Shown here in pieces: positions 24,625-34,294 of a DNA stretch of 64,000 bases. The stretch is from contig NC_087066.1 of the NCBI RefSeq assembly GCF_963678635.1, forward strand, positions 39,269,223 through 39,333,222. The letters run 5' to 3'. The notes under the pieces are model-generated. The model was not told the origin of the DNA and made no database searches. It saw only the letters and a list, made by a program, of their open reading frames with translations. The stretch comes from Symsagittifera roscoffensis (taxonomy: Eukaryota; Xenacoelomorpha; Acoela; Convolutidae). The position numbers and the translations under genes were made by a program. Each line of letters begins with the position of its first letter. The first letter of the stretch is position 1.

Positions 24625-24993
24625 TGTCTTGAGGTCACTATGTGTATTTATATTGTTCATGCAGATTTACTTATGTATTCACTATGTCATATGTTCTTAC
24701 TCAAGGCCACATCTAACCGGTCACAACGTAGCGCCGTTATGTCTTGCGTTTAACCACTTGCGCGATATCCTTAACTCTTTAACTGGACACATTTCTAATC
24801 TAAGCGGACTGCCTATTCTATACCTATATCTGTTCAACATCTTCATTCTACACACATCGGCGTTTGCAAACGTCTATTCATTCGGTACGGTGTATCTATC
24901 TTTTTTACTCATATTCTACCTAACTATGATACTTTTTAACTTACTATTAGTTTTTAACCCTACAGTTTTGAGTCAGTACTGGGCGGGTTATCT
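24625..24993 (+). repeat. E3 5' LTR (end fused to pol)
   Basis: Starts TGTCTTGAGG and ends CTGGGCGGGTTATCT. It aligns with 27412-27794 across CATATGT.CTTACTCAAGGCC, GTTTGCAAACGTCTATTC and AGTCAGTACTGGGCGG. A 133-codon frame across it is LTR sequence, not a protein gene. Confidence 0.78.
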
Positions 24994-25019
24994 GATGCCG
25001 AAGCAAGCAAGCTCTCGCG

Positions 25020-26370
25020 GGTTTGCCTGAATTCTTCGGCGCGGAGCTACTGGCCGAATTGACGGAGGAGGACAGTTTCCTGGGCCCGATGGAGAAAGCT
25101 ATCATCAATAAGGGTGACTACTCATTCAACAAACTAGGCGCTCACAGGGCGAATTCTGGAGCGAGGCAGCGGTTGTTGTCAATACTTGTGTGATGGCCAA
25201 CAACAAACTGGCGCTACCGGAACAGCTTCAGTTGGCCATTCTGGCGCTTCTTCACGCCCGCATCCCGGCCAAGAGGCGATGGTGACTGCCTCCGAGTATA
25301 TTTGGTGGCCTTTCCTGAATCGGCAAATCATCAGAACTTGCGAAGACTGCAAAGAATGTACCCTTTTGGTAAGAACCTAAAATCGACCTTAAAGTCTGAC
25401 TCCTCTAATCCGCTACCGGAGTTTTCGCCCCTAACAAAGAATTGCAACCTAATTTTTGTCCGATTGTTGATGAAGAAAAAAAACAAGAAAGTCCTTGTTC
25501 TAGTCGCAATTGATAGTTTCTCTAAGTTTCCGTCGACCTTATTTACGAAAACGTCAGGTGCCAAAAAGATAGTTAAACTTTTAAAGTCATGCTTTCGCAT
25601 TGATGGTTTGCCAGAGCCGATTCGAACGCATCATGGCTCCGGATTCAAAAATGAAATCGTCAGTCAGTTTTGTAAAGAACGAGAGATGAAACACATATTT
25701 ACACCGGTGGCTGACCATCGAGGCAATGGTCCGGCCGAGCGTACAATCCAAACAATCAAACGGAAATTGAAAACTAAAAATCTTGATCCGAACTAGGTTA
25801 ACCTAAAGACTACTCTGCATCAAATACTCGAATATATTAGAAAAACCAACCAGTCTGTCCTCGAGAAATCTCTTTTTGAGCTACATTTCGGTCGTAAATC
25901 TAATTTTGAATTCTTCCAAGCATTGATTAACATTCTAACCCATGATACTTCAGCTCAACGACTCGAGAGGAATTTGTTGACTCATGCACCGATCGCGAAC
26001 CAAGACTATAGCCGAGACGGAGTTAAAGTGGTTCCTCGAGGCAGTTCCACTTCTTACTTCTCGCCAAGATTTGATCCGATGTTCTCAGTGGGCTCAAAAG
26101 TTTCGGAGCGCGAGCCGTATAAAGCGTTGGAGGATCTTGCGAAGGCCGCAAATGCTTGGGCTCAACAGAAACGTATTCTACCTGGAGAAGGGACGTCTTG
26201 TTATGAAGGAACTCGCTACACGCCACTCGGACCTTTCCAATAGCCTTAAAACGGGGCTAACAAGAAACACCCTTCGGTTCTACTCTCATGCCTCTGATCC
26301 GGCCATTCTAGCGTTTTCCGACAACCAACGCCTCAGCGTCACGCAAAATTCGGGTCGAGGTTCTTAAACA
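25020..26370 (+). pseudogene. E3 integrase remnant
   Basis: Text from 25020 is the region before integrase, followed by a zinc-binding module split by a frame change (HPGQEAMVTASEYIW, then CEDCKEC at about 25340). The frame at 25302-25796 carries the catalytic core: an Asp in LVLVAIDSFSK, THHGSGFKNE where the second Asp is expected (here His), and Glu in GPAERTIQTIKRK. Loss of that Asp plus a stop at 25794 make it inactive. Decayed linker and C-terminal text continue to about 26370 in two frames (25923-26243 and 25984-26367). Confidence 0.78.
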
Positions 26371-26559
26371 AATAAATTAGAAAAAATAATTCTCGATTTC
26401 TCGAGTTTTCAGAAAATTTATGCACCGACATTCTGGTAAACCTGTTTAAAATCGCGAAAATCATAATCATCAGTATTACAAACAACACGTACATCACCTA
26501 CAAAAGAAAAGTATAGCGAAAAACAATATTTGTCTAAAACTTAATCCAAATTTTCCTTC

Positions 26560-27240
26560 GTGACATTTAAGCTAATCAGGGTGTGCTGGGCGATAGAAAA
26601 GGAACATCGCAACGCCGAATTGCCCCAAAACCACGGTTGTCTTTGCCACCGACAGGCCAACCTTCGTTCAGTTCAGTGCAGATCCTACGATTGTCGAGCT
26701 CACAGCCGACTCTTCTTCTAGCGATGGTTTGGTAGTCAACCTCGATAATCCGGCGACTTGTACTTCTTATCTCAGTTGACCTTCCTCTTTCAGATGCCTC
26801 CCCTGCTGCCGGGGAAGTCATCTCCAATGACCGGGTCTCCTGGCAAAAAAACCTTGATGGCCATTTATCAGTCTGCCCAAAACGCGCCGACAACAGACCT
26901 CCACGTTTCTATCTCATCCCAGCCGACACTCATACCAGCATCCAAACTGGGAATAGCGGAGCCGCGGTGGTGACTCCCGATCGAAATCAGGCTGCAAAAA
27001 ACCCACACCGTTTTTTGGCGACCCTTTTCGTCACTCGGTTAAAGCAGTAGAGGAAGAGGTGTCGGAACAATCGACTTCGGCTGTCAATACTGTGGTCAAC
27101 CTCACTTCTCGTCACCATCGCAACGAGATTTTTCGTCACCGATCGGCCCCAACTACGCAGGAGCAGTTGACGTCTTTTAGGAAAAACAAAACGCAGCAGC
27201 CAAAAAAAACTCCCACCGACATCTGACTAGACTCAAACTT
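26560..27240 (+). pseudogene. E3 3'-terminal region remnant
   Basis: GC-richer, decayed coding-like text in several frames with Pro/Ser/Arg-rich stretches, between the integrase and the 3' LTR. It corresponds in position and composition to 22071-22700 of E2. The opposite-strand frame at 26576-26893 is taken to be a shadow. Confidence 0.4.
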
Positions 27241-27411
27241 CATACCGCTAAACTCTGTTATTAAAACTCTTTTGTCTTCATGCGCATTACATTTGTTCAC
27301 AGTTTATTCTCAATACAGGCTGGCTGTATTCTTTAAGTAGTTCATTTTTTTAACTTCTGTGCTAAAGGTAATCCTTATCTTAAGGATGAAATGTTTTCCT
27401 CCCGCGGGGAA

Positions 27412-27794
27412 TGTTTTGAGGCGATTTTCGGTACCTCGCATAATCTATGTGTAATTATATTGTTCATGCATGTTTACTTATGCATTCACTGTTTCATATG
27501 TCCTTACTCAAGGCCACATCTAACCCGTCACAGCGTGGTGGAGTTTTGTCTTGTGTTTAGCCAGTTGCGCGATATCTTTAACTAGATACAGTTCTGTTCT
27601 AAACTGAGTGCCCGTTCTATACCTCTATCTATACAACATCTTTAGTCTCTACAAAACGGCGTTTGCAAACGTCTATTCTTTCGTTACAGTGTATCTGTCT
27701 GTTTTACTCATAATCTTTCTATCTATGATACTTATAATTTTACTATTAGCTTTTAACCCTACAATTTTGAGTCAGTACTGGGCGGGTTATCTCA
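27412..27794 (+). repeat. E3 3' LTR
   Basis: Starts TGTTTTGAGG and ends GGTTATCTCA (TG...CA). It is preceded by CGCGGGGAA, a plausible short polypurine tract. It carries about 14 bp near its start that the 5' copy lacks. Confidence 0.78.
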
Positions 27795-28099
27795 AGGGTC
27801 CATTTGAAATTTGTTCAAACTCAATTTCAATTGTATTGACGAGCTTGGAACACAAAAGTTGCAACAAACATTCGTTTGTTTCTGGGGAGCACGTTTTCTT
27901 TGGAGGTTAAGTCTGTTCAACCCATCGGCTTTCGCTGAGTGTGTTTAGTCATTCTGTAAAATTCTTCGATTTCTGGACAAGCTCTCTACAGGGCGATGAC
28001 AAACTATTTCTTATGAGTTTCACGCAATGATTAATCGAACCGATTTGTTCGGCCATTTCTTTCATCTGAGCTAATTTTGCCAAACTACCCGGGTCGAAG

Positions 28100-28480
28100 T
28101 GCTCGATTTGTGTTCTGACTTTCTCGACCAAAAATCAGTATGTTTCGGCTTTCTCAGCCAATTTTTGGTATATTTTGGTTTTCTCGGCCCAACAAGTTTT
28201 GACTTTCCCGACCAAAAAATTTTAGGTTTGGTTTTTATCGACCAAAAATTCGTATGCTTCGACTGTTTTGACCCAATTTTGGTATTTTTTGATTTGCTCA
28301 CGCAACAAAATATGTTCGACTTTGTTTGACCCAGTTCAGAATTGTTTTGATTTTCTCGATTGTCTCGGCCAAAATTTTTTTAATGGTTTGACCCCGCATA
28401 GATATTTTTCAACATTTTCGACCAAAAATGGTAATTTTTAGACTGTCTTGATTTTCTCGACTGGCAACAAATTTTCCGAA
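28100..28480. repeat. Degenerate ~30-bp minisatellite (CTCGACCAAAAATT...)
   Basis: Successive units of about 25-32 bp share the plan [T]TCTCGACCAAAAATTxGTATGxTTCGACT: for example TTCTCAGCCAATTTTTGGTA, TTCCCGACCAAAAAATTTTA and TATCGACCAAAAATTCGTAT. Because the period is close to 30, both strands stay open for 76 codons; the minus strand reads as repeated SKxKxTxxWSxK. Related text (CTCGGCC, GTATGTTTCGAC) continues sparsely to about 28710. It is taken as non-coding repeat DNA. Confidence 0.6.
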
Positions 28481-28719
28481 ATTTGTTTCAAGCAGTCAAT
28501 ATGGTGTGTAATGATTACCCACCTTTCTTGATCACAAAAATGTGAGCTTAAATTGAACTCAGCTCGGCCTATGTTTCGACCTTCTCGGCCGACATCGGGT
28601 ATGTTTCGACTTTGCGCTCGACTTATAACTGCTTCTAGACAGCATAATTTCTGTGAAAAATTGCACTTTTTTGACTTTCAAAGTCGGAACAGAATTGGAG
28701 CATCTCGGCCAAAACATTA

Positions 28720-29234
28720 GGTTTAGGGAAATAGGTTTAACTTTATTTCATGTTGTGAGTCAAAAATAACACCCTCACCCTCCTCTTAAATCCGATTTAA
28801 GGGTAGGATGTAAACTTGGTTCAAGTTTTCAGCCAATCAGAATAAACCAGTTTACACGCAGCGCTCACCAAATGAACTTTAAATTGATCGCTAGGGCGGA
28901 GGATCTTCAATTGGTCTATTTGTTGGTGAAGAATGTTAATTTGATCCCATGATGTGTGCCAGTCCTTGTAATCTACTTCGACACACATTTATTTCAAAAT
29001 ACTCATTGGATCTTTTTAACAATCACCACCGCTATGTTATCTACTAAAAAAATTACCAGCCTTATAAATAAAAGCAGTATACTAGCACTAGAGCGTTCTA
29101 TTTGTAATTCGAGTTTTGCTGCATTCTAAATTGTTGAAAATTCGATTACCGTAATGCAGTTATCAAATACCCCAAAATGTTTCAACTATCTTGGAAAGGG
29201 ATGTGGGTAAATGCTAAGTACCTCCTACTCATTT
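28720..29234. other. No gene recognised
   Basis: AT-rich sequence without a supported frame. ACCCTCACCCTCCTCTT and a nearby AGCCAATCAGAATAAACCAG echo the MITE3-like text at 51960-52110, so a decayed copy may lie here. Confidence 0.4.
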
Positions 29235-29470
29235 ACAGAAATCGGTTTTCAAATTCTCCTCGTTTTAATAATTTCATAAATGGTTTTCTCTGAATAAGGT
29301 CAATGCCAATCTTCGGTAAAAAATTTCATGCCCACGAAACCTATATCTGCTCCATAGGTAAGAAAAATTGTCCATGTTGAGTGTTCAACTATATAATTTA
29401 CTTGCAATTGTGAACAGCGTGCACATAGTGCAAGTTTTTAGTAAGACGAGAGTGAAAATTTAATTACCCT
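29235..29470 (-). pseudogene. Decayed copy of the IGID repeat-encoded protein
   Basis: It matches 50655-50985 in the same orientation: ATTTACAGA.ATCGGTTTT, GTGGTTTTCTCTGAAT-like text, CAATGCCAATC.T.GGTAAAA, and TTTTTAGTAAGAC at the far end. On the minus strand the conserved peptide IGIDLIQRKP is readable, but stops break the rest. See 50683-50988. Confidence 0.55.
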
Positions 29471-30589
29471 AGCAAATCAAGTGATGCAAGCCAAATCAAA
29501 TAGCAAGTGAAATCGCAGCTATTTGAAATCTTAGGCTAAGTTTTTTTTCGTCTGAAAGCACGAAACTAGTATTTAAGTTTTTTGAGATCAACTGTACAAT
29601 CCCTCCCTTAATTGACCAACCGTCGAATTCCCCCAAAGCAACGTAATAAATTTGAAAATTAACTCTCTTTAATGTATCCATTTCGAACAAACGCGCACAT
29701 AAAATTCGTTGTCTCAATTTTTATGTGGGATTGCTCTTGAATGCTGTTAATAACCTATGCGAATGTATTTTTTATTAATTTTCCCAAAAAAAAACTTATT
29801 TTTCTATAAAACTAAGGTCTACTTAAAACTATTTCCTAAAAAGTCTATATTTTTTCACCTCTAAATCAATTTGAAGGGGGTAATTGTAAGGTTGATCCGG
29901 TTTTGCTTACAGCGTAAACAAAAAACTGGTACAAGAACTTTTTTGTTTATAAGGTAAACAGTGAGAAAGCTGTCAACTTTCGGTTGTGCTTCGAGTTCGC
30001 ACATCTCCTTTGGCAATGTACTCTGAGCTTCTATTTATCCGATTTTCCCAGAAAGTGAAGAGTATATTTTTTGTGGGGTGTTTTTTATGCGGACCAACTT
30101 AAAAAGGCTTGCGGAATTCGATCCTACCAATTTACGTTTTGCCGACTTAGTGACACCTAAAACGCTGCGGCAAATTTTATAAACTATTGCCGCTTTAGGC
30201 TACCATGTTGAGTGTGTACAATTTCAAGATTTTTAATTTTTGTACATTATCGAAGTTCAAATTTGAGTCGTACCAAATTAATCCCACCCATTAGCTAGCC
30301 CCAAGTCAATTTGGAACTATTTTGGGATCTTGTTTACTATTTCCCCCATTTTGTTTTTCGGAAATTCAACTTTGGCGGCAACATTTTCAATTTCGAAACA
30401 ACTTTCAAAAAACAATATATATTTCAAAATTTTTACGTGGGTGTTATATAAATAGTGAGTAATACAAGTACGAACGTGCAAAAATGAAAACCCAGTTAAT
30501 TTTTGAAATGCATATTTTATGCAGAAATGGTTGTCAAAATTAATATATGCAAAGTGGGGGATAGTTAACAAGGTCCAAAAGAGGGGGAA
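29471..30589. other. No gene recognised
   Basis: AT-rich DNA. Short minus-strand frames (29496-29717, 30317-30571) lack motifs and are not called. Confidence 0.4.
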
Positions 30590-30915
30590 TAGTTAACAAG
30601 ATCCCTATTTGGTTGTGCGGGATAATTCGCCGCGCATAACTAATTCGCGCCACGCTGTTAGCATTATGAATTAACTCTTCAAAGCTCGCAAATTTAGTCC
30701 AGAAAATGGCTAATTTGGCAATTTTCAAACCCCCAGATATTTACATACTCAGGATGTCGATATCTTCGATAGGATAAAAAAAAGTTTGTTGAAAACTTTT
30801 ATTTCGATTGGCGAAAATTGACAGAACAAAATAAATGTCGATTTCCATTGGCAAAATTGACCGAATAAAAAACCACACCGAGCAAAAATATTCCGTTTTC
30901 TTCGAAAGTCGGAAC
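30590..30915 (+). repeat. Diverged R1-family repeat
   Basis: The same order of blocks as R1 is recognisable but much changed: GGATAATTCGCCGCGCATAA (core), TTTCAAACCCCCAGATATTT, ACACCGAGCAAAAATATTCCG and TTCGAAAGTCGGAACAAT. It ends about 155 bp left of E1. Confidence 0.5.
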
Positions 30916-31043
30916 AATAATTTGACGCAGCTTCAAATTGAACTTTGTTAGTGCTGTGAGAAATGGACGATCTTTTCGTAGTATATTTGTGGGTTTGTGA
31001 AAGCTATGGTGTGTTGAATTGATCAAGGACTCAAATCAAAACG

Positions 31044-31071
31044 ATGAGCCCATCTGGACGATCTGCCCCTT
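31044..31071 (+). CDS. Candidate host exon, left part (split by E1)
   Basis: ATGAGCCCATCTGGACGATC is followed by TGCCCCTT and then E1 begins. Removing E1 and one CCTT copy joins this to 49074 onwards and gives a 14-codon reading MSPSGRSAPSTSTK that ends at AAGTGA, where a GTGAAG could also act as a splice donor. The short Ser/Thr-rich start and raised GC resemble the candidate first exon at 51894-51938. This is inference from a short sequence; no downstream exon was assigned. Confidence 0.3.
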
Positions 31072-31482
31072 TGGAACCTGATCTAAACTACATTTTATGA
31101 TTGGATAAATTAGATATTTTACCACTGTAAAGTATTTAATATTAACCAATCATGATCCATCTAACTAACAACCCACTTATTTGTAAGTGCTGAAATTACT
31201 TGTAATTTCAGCACCAGAGAGATTTGAATTTAACTTAGAAATTAGTTGCCTCTCCAAGAGAACTTCAGCAGCCGCAATAAACCAGTATACCCTAGATCTA
31301 TTGAGCCTAGCAGAGACTAGATAAACAACCTGAGACTAGAATAGTATAAGAGTAAGATTAGGATCGGTATTAGACTAAGAAGTTGCACGAATCTATCCGG
31401 CCGAAAATAAGATAGCGTGACGAGCAGACGGTGTACCCTATCCGAAATTACTCTATGAGTTAAGACCATCGGTTATAACTCA
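31072..31482 (+). repeat. E1 5' LTR
   Basis: Runs from TGGAACCTGATC to GGTTATAACTCA. It is identical to 48659-49069 except for A/T in ACTAG(A/T)TAAAC and T/C in ATGAG(T/C)TAAG. It contains TATAAG at 31345, AATAAA at 31276 and a 13-bp-stem palindrome at 31187-31214. Confidence 0.95.
31187..31214 (+). promoter_or_regulatory. Perfect hairpin in the 5' LTR
   Basis: GTGCTGAAATTAC, two T, then GTAATTTCAGCAC: a perfect 13-bp inverted repeat with a 2-nt spacer. The copy in the 3' LTR (48774-48801) is identical. A role in regulation or RNA 3'-end formation is possible but not shown. Confidence 0.75.
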
Positions 31483-31803
31483 TCTGGTGCGACCATAAGT
31501 CTCGAACAAGACCTTAATAGCTTAGAATTAACCAAAAATAGATTAGAATTTAGAAAAAACATTTTAAAAATGTTACACGACGATAATTTAATCGAAATGT
31601 CTCTACGACTCAATAGATCAAAGCCAATATTCCGAACGATAAGAGAACTACCCGGAATTGGAAGAAGACCTCGAACCAGAGACGACATACGACAAAAAAG
31701 AAACTTACCAAATAGTTATATGATAGTACGGCAAAAGCCAACACAAACTTTTATATTTAGAATCTTATTAACAATGAATTTAGATTTTCATTTGCAAACT
31801 TAA
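31459..31803 (+). CDS. Leader ORF overlapping the primer site
   Basis: After a TGA at 31456-31458 inside the LTR, this frame is open for 114 codons through the primer site to a TAA at 31801. The first ATG is at 31570, which would give 77 aa (MLHDDNLIEM...). The text before the ATG also looks helical and charged (LEQDLNSLELTKNRLEFRKN), so initiation may be at another codon or this may be a spliced first exon. The product would be basic, with no signal peptide and no recognised domain. It may equally be a fortuitous leader ORF. Confidence 0.35.
   Translation, partial: VKTIGYNSSGATISLEQDLNSLELTKNRLEFRKNILKMLHDDNLIEMSLRLNRSKPIFRTIRELPGIGRRPRTRDDIRQKRNLPNSYMIVRQKPTQTFIFRILLTMNLDFHLQT
31485..31502 (+). 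promoter_or_regulatory. E1 primer binding site
   Basis: TGGTGCGACCATAAGTCT starts two bases after the LTR. The following CTCGAAC resembles the complement of a tRNA T-loop at almost the expected distance, so primer pairing could be long. The tRNA was not identified. Confidence 0.7.
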
Positions 31804-32701
31804 ATCTTGCAGTCAATCTTCATGATCATTTCAGGCGCTAAACAAAATTTTAATATACAATAACGATTGATAAAAAGATCTCAGATCGTTTTCCTAAAAT
31901 TCTGCAGTATTCTATAAAACATGTTTGGAAAATATTTATTGAAAATCAAAATAAAAATTAGTAGCATGACAATAAACTGTTAGTAATCATAAAATCATCA
32001 GTTGTCCCAGCTTCATCACCTAAAACACAACAGCAATCATAAGCTCACTAATATCATTAAAACACTAAATCTTTCTTAAATAAATTTAAACCATTTTAAA
32101 CTTAAATTCAATTAATCTTAAAATCAGATCATCAAAGCTTATCCTTGGATCTTAATTAATTTTCTATTTAATTAAATTTACAAAACTTGATCATCAAGGC
32201 CTATCCTTGGATCAAAAAGAACAATTTTGTTCTCCCCCACCCACTTAGCTAGTGTCTAACGACCTCAAACGTCGATTCACTATCCAACCCTTTCAAAAAA
32301 CCCAAGACTAATAGAAATTTTTGAACAAAACTAATCATTCAAATTAGGATAAACAGTGAAGAACTTCGGTTATTCATCCTTCACTTGAACCCTCCTCTTA
32401 CCAGACCCAGGATAAATCGTAGACTTAGTAAGTTTAAAATAGTATCTAACGAACTACTCGCGTTCTAATTATACCTGAACCTTGTGGATCGATTTACTAT
32501 TCTCCAACCCTTGAACACAATCACTACCCCTAAGTAAGATTAAGTAAGTTAACACCTTTAGCTTATACTAGCCACGAGAAAGTAAAAAATCATTCTTCGG
32601 AATCGATATACTTTTCTCTCCAACCCTGAACAAATAGACCCAGGTTAAGCTAACCAAAAAATCGTAAGGACTAACAATTTAAGAAAATAGAAATCATCTA
32701 A
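31804..32701 (+). other. E1 leader, no gene recognised
   Basis: About 900 bases of AT-rich leader. GATCATCAA.GC.TATCCTTGGATC occurs twice (about 32127 and 32190). CTCCAACCCTTGAACACAATC-like phrases recur near 32285, 32503 and 32620 beside TATCTAACGA.CT.CTCG, suggesting degenerate repeats of about 110-120 bp. A packaging or regulatory role is possible. Confidence 0.5.
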
Positions 32702-32731
32702 CAACTTTTTGCATCCGTCATCCTAAACCTT

Positions 32732-33034
32732 ATGTCATTTAAAAATCTAGGAAACAAACAAACAATCGTTTTGCACAACTGTGAAATAGATAACAAAAAA
32801 TACGACCTTGTAATCACACCTCACACACAAACAGTTGGATATATCAGAACAAAACGACAAACACTAAAAAGGAAAATAATAACTAAACAAAGACAAATAA
32901 CACGAAAAAGATTTTCCAAAAATAGAAACGCATTCTCAGAATCAGAAGTCAGCAATTTAGACAAACTTTATAAATTAAAAGAATCCATTGATAAAAATTG
33001 CCCTATTCACGATCAATTATATTTTTCCGACTAA
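32732..33034 (+). CDS. E1 pre-gag ORF, part 1 (100 aa)
   Basis: Starts at ATG 32732; the frame is open from 32702. It encodes a Lys/Arg-rich protein with a strongly basic middle (RTKRQTLKRKIITKQRQITR) and a more acidic C-terminus (SESEVSNLDKLYKLKESID), ending at TAA 33032-33034. The same frame continues without another stop for 240 codons after this TAA, so the stop may be a point lesion or a readthrough site and not the natural end. No domain recognised. Its place ahead of gag in a giant Ty3 element recalls the extra ORF1 of plant Ogre elements in position only. Confidence 0.55.
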   Translation: MSFKNLGNKQTIVLHNCEIDNKKYDLVITPHTQTVGYIRTKRQTLKRKIITKQRQITRKRFSKNRNAFSESEVSNLDKLYKLKESIDKNCPIHDQLYFSD

Positions 33035-33106
33035 GAAACAACTTCAAATTCATCAAAAAGAGGAAAAAGAAGAATAAAAAAGCAATATAAACACAAACCA
33101 GTACAC

Positions 33107-33757
33107 TTGTATAATTGGAATCAACCAATTAGACACATCGATAATTACTTATTAACAGTCATTAAACGAAAAATGAGCCAAACACACACTCCAAGTGAAG
33201 ATAGTCCAGACGATGACGATATCTACCCCTTCTTAGTAGATGCACCAGATAATAGAGGACAGCATGATCTTTGTAAGAACTTTCTCCTAAATTTGTTTGA
33301 ACCCGGAATTAGCCCATGTAAAACAGAGTTCCCAGATGTAAAAATAAAAAGACAGATTATTGATCACTATCTGAAAGATATATGTAACTTAACACAACAA
33401 TACGGAATCTACACCATAGAATTCAGCTCACCAAACCCGAATCACCGCAAATATGTAATTCAAACAGACGATCTTGATTTAGAATTTTCAAAAGTATTCT
33501 CAGAATATATAAAAAGCATACAATATCATAACTCACAAAGAGCAAACTCCATATTTACTAATGAAGTTTTTGCAATAATATATAGTTATATTTCAATATT
33601 AGAAAACGAAAACCCAATCCCGCATATCTCACCGAATGAGACATCCAAACATATAAAGGTACGACATGAAATCACACTATTTTCAACTTTTCTACATATA
33701 ATTAAAGAAAATTTCACTAAAGATGATGTTTCACAACATACAAAACATGACTTATAA
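33107..33757 (+). CDS. E1 pre-gag ORF, part 2 (about 195-216 aa)
   Basis: Same frame as the preceding part. A natural ATG is at 33173 (MSQTHTPSED..., 194 codons); the longer reading to 33107 begins at TTG. An acidic stretch (EDSPDDDD) is followed by a helical, mixed-charge protein with no recognisable fold. It closes at TAA 33755-33757, two codons before the next open stretch in the same frame. It is either a separate ORF or the middle of a long pre-gag protein. Function unknown. Confidence 0.5.
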   Translation: MYNWNQPIRHIDNYLLTVIKRKMSQTHTPSEDSPDDDDIYPFLVDAPDNRGQHDLCKNFLLNLFEPGISPCKTEFPDVKIKRQIIDHYLKDICNLTQQYGIYTIEFSSPNPNHRKYVIQTDDLDLEFSKVFSEYIKSIQYHNSQRANSIFTNEVFAIIYSYISILENENPIPHISPNETSKHIKVRHEITLFSTFLHIIKENFTKDDVSQHTKHDL

Positions 33758-33763
33758 AAAATT

Positions 33764-34258
33764 TTGGCATGGTTTATAATAGATTATTTCACACATAATA
33801 TAGATTTAATTTCACAAGCAAGAAAAAATTTTAGACCCCAAAATTCAAACGATGATACCGCCATCACAGAACAATCAGACTACGTTTGGGACCCCGAATG
33901 GTGTCATTATGCATTCATAAATATCCCACAATCAATCTCAAGTCAGGCAATAAGTACAATATCTTATGTAAGAGATTATGTAAGGGTAATACCATTATCC
34001 ATTGATGCAACACCATTAAACTACAATACATTTTTACCCGATACGCAAAATAACAGTTTATTTTCGACCGTCATACACAATGAAAACGTTAATGGAACTA
34101 GGAACCTCACTCAACAAGATATTCAAACACCATCACACTTCATAAATGAACAAATTGTCCAAACAACAACTACACAACAAAGTATTTCACCAATACGTCC
34201 AAATTTATTAACACCAAGAAATACAAATACTTCACTAGCACAAGTAACCTTACAGTGA
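33764..34258 (+). CDS. E1 pre-gag ORF, part 3 (about 165 aa)
   Basis: Continues the same frame with WFIIDYFTHNIDLISQARKN, a WDPEWCHYAFINIPQS segment, and a Thr/Gln/Asn-rich C-terminus. It lacks its own early ATG and depends on the upstream frame. It closes at TGA 34256-34258, and the frame then stays open into the gag ATG at 34295. This continuity supports a once-single protein fused, or translated by readthrough, into gag. No family recognised. Confidence 0.5.
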   Translation: MAWFIIDYFTHNIDLISQARKNFRPQNSNDDTAITEQSDYVWDPEWCHYAFINIPQSISSQAISTISYVRDYVRVIPLSIDATPLNYNTFLPDTQNNSLFSTVIHNENVNGTRNLTQQDIQTPSHFINEQIVQTTTTQQSISPIRPNLLTPRNTNTSLAQVTLQ

Positions 34259-34294
34259 ACCGTTAAACCTTCGGTTGCTCCAAAATATTCACAA

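Larger units (their letters stand above)
24625..27794 (+). mobile_element. E3: internally deleted Ty3/gypsy element
   Basis: Two related LTRs (24625-24993 and 27412-27794) enclose only the integrase end of pol and a 3'-terminal region. The 5' LTR is fused within a base or two of its end straight to pol sequence, so leader, gag, protease, RT and RNase H are gone. No target duplication was evident: the left flank ends TGGGTT and the right begins AGGGTC. Stops and frameshifts throughout show it is dead. Confidence 0.75.

Noticed and set aside
24629-25030. A 133-codon hydrophobic frame resembling a multi-pass membrane protein
   Set aside because: It lies almost wholly in the E3 LTR. The matching frame at the other LTR (27608-27910) is not conserved as protein.
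31276-31281. AATAAA in the LTR as the poly(A) signal
   Set aside because: It lies upstream of the only TATA-like motif (31345), so it cannot be placed in the R region without transcript data. It is mentioned only within the LTR entry.
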